Shown: piece by piece, positions 63,900 through 64,000 of the stretch
Numbering within the stretch: the first letter of the stretch is position 1
Layout: every line of letters begins with the position of its first letter
From: Microbacterium horticulturae
GTDB lineage: Bacteria; Actinomycetota; Actinomycetes; Actinomycetales; Microbacteriaceae
Length of the DNA: 64,000 bases
NCBI RefSeq assembly: GCF_029094505.1
Contig: NZ_CP119108.1
Location: forward strand, 2,790,001-2,854,000
Direction: 5' to 3'
The notes under the pieces: model-generated
Databases searched by the model: none
Told to the model about the DNA's origin: nothing
The model's input: only the letters and a program-made list of their open reading frames with translations
Made by a program: the position numbers and the translations under genes

Positions 63900-64000
63900 C
63901 CCCAGTTCGTCGGAGCGGGTGGTGCCCCCCGACAGCGCCCCCACGCCCTGCGGCCACCTCGCTCCATAACCATGGTCACCGATCGGGTCGGCCATGTACA

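Noticed and set aside
63900..64000. Possible gene start at the right edge (ATG 63972)
   Set aside because: Only nine codons are visible and nothing recognisable is encoded on either strand.

Overview
The window is chromosomal DNA of a high-GC actinobacterium, most likely a Microbacteriaceae member close to Microbacterium. The evidence is the GC-rich wobble bias, the character of the rRNA operon (no tRNA in the 16S-23S spacer), leaderless GTG/ATG starts, dense 4-bp ATGA/GTGA stop-start overlaps, a DtxR-type iron box and F420-type (LLM) oxidoreductase. The assignment rests on reading the sequence only; no search was run.

Left end (1-7.9 kb): the first codons of ribosomal protein S10 (rpsJ, leftward), then a gene-poor stretch with two oppositely oriented 20-bp-period tandem arrays bracketing an AbiEi/DUF559-like gene, then a complete leftward 16S-23S-5S operon with its promoter, leader and terminator.

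7.9-24 kb: a leftward coupled operon MFS transporter-PAP2 phosphatase-GH3 beta-glucosidase, divergent from a TetR regulator and type-B carboxylesterase; a third 20-bp array; an LLM oxidoreductase; a tightly coupled lipoate ligase-like/DNA methyltransferase/membrane protein operon; a DEAD-box helicase with an RGG-like tail; a lipase-like hydrolase; and a MarR-MFS-esterase operon with a visible operator.

24-42.5 kb: the most distinctive region, a plant-sugar catabolic island. Glycerate kinase and a GntR/FadR regulator diverge from a four-gene operon whose members resemble 3-oxo-isoapionate decarboxylase (OiaC), D-apionate oxidoisomerase (ApnO), a short-chain dehydrogenase and D-apionate lactonase (ApnL), which together would take apiose-derived lactone to L-erythrulose. 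It abuts a rhamnose regulon: LacI regulator, GH78 rhamnosidase and MFS transporter leftward, and a second GH78, rhamnose isomerase, bifunctional rhamnulose-phosphate aldolase/lactaldehyde dehydrogenase and rhamnulokinase rightward, with two copies of a perfect 12-bp LacI-type operator in the divergent promoter. Apiose and rhamnose occur together in rhamnogalacturonan II and in plant glycosides, so the two arms plausibly serve one diet.

42.5-53.3 kb: cytochrome oxidase/cytochrome c maturation genes (ctaG, ccdA-like, a SCO-TlpA two-domain protein) preceded by a leaderless short ORF, then an iron-siderophore uptake operon (siderophore-interacting protein, binding protein, two FecCD permeases, ATPase, enterochelin esterase) divergent from an AraC regulator across a DtxR-like box.

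53.3-64 kb: a VTC-domain/DUF4956 pair, a two-component system preceded by a secreted poly-Asp protein whose repeat overlaps the kinase start, a MATE exporter, a membrane-anchored molybdopterin oxidoreductase, a dimethylargininase-ornithine aminotransferase pair, and a TetR regulator. Two copies of a 20-21-bp-stem hairpin family sit between convergent genes here.
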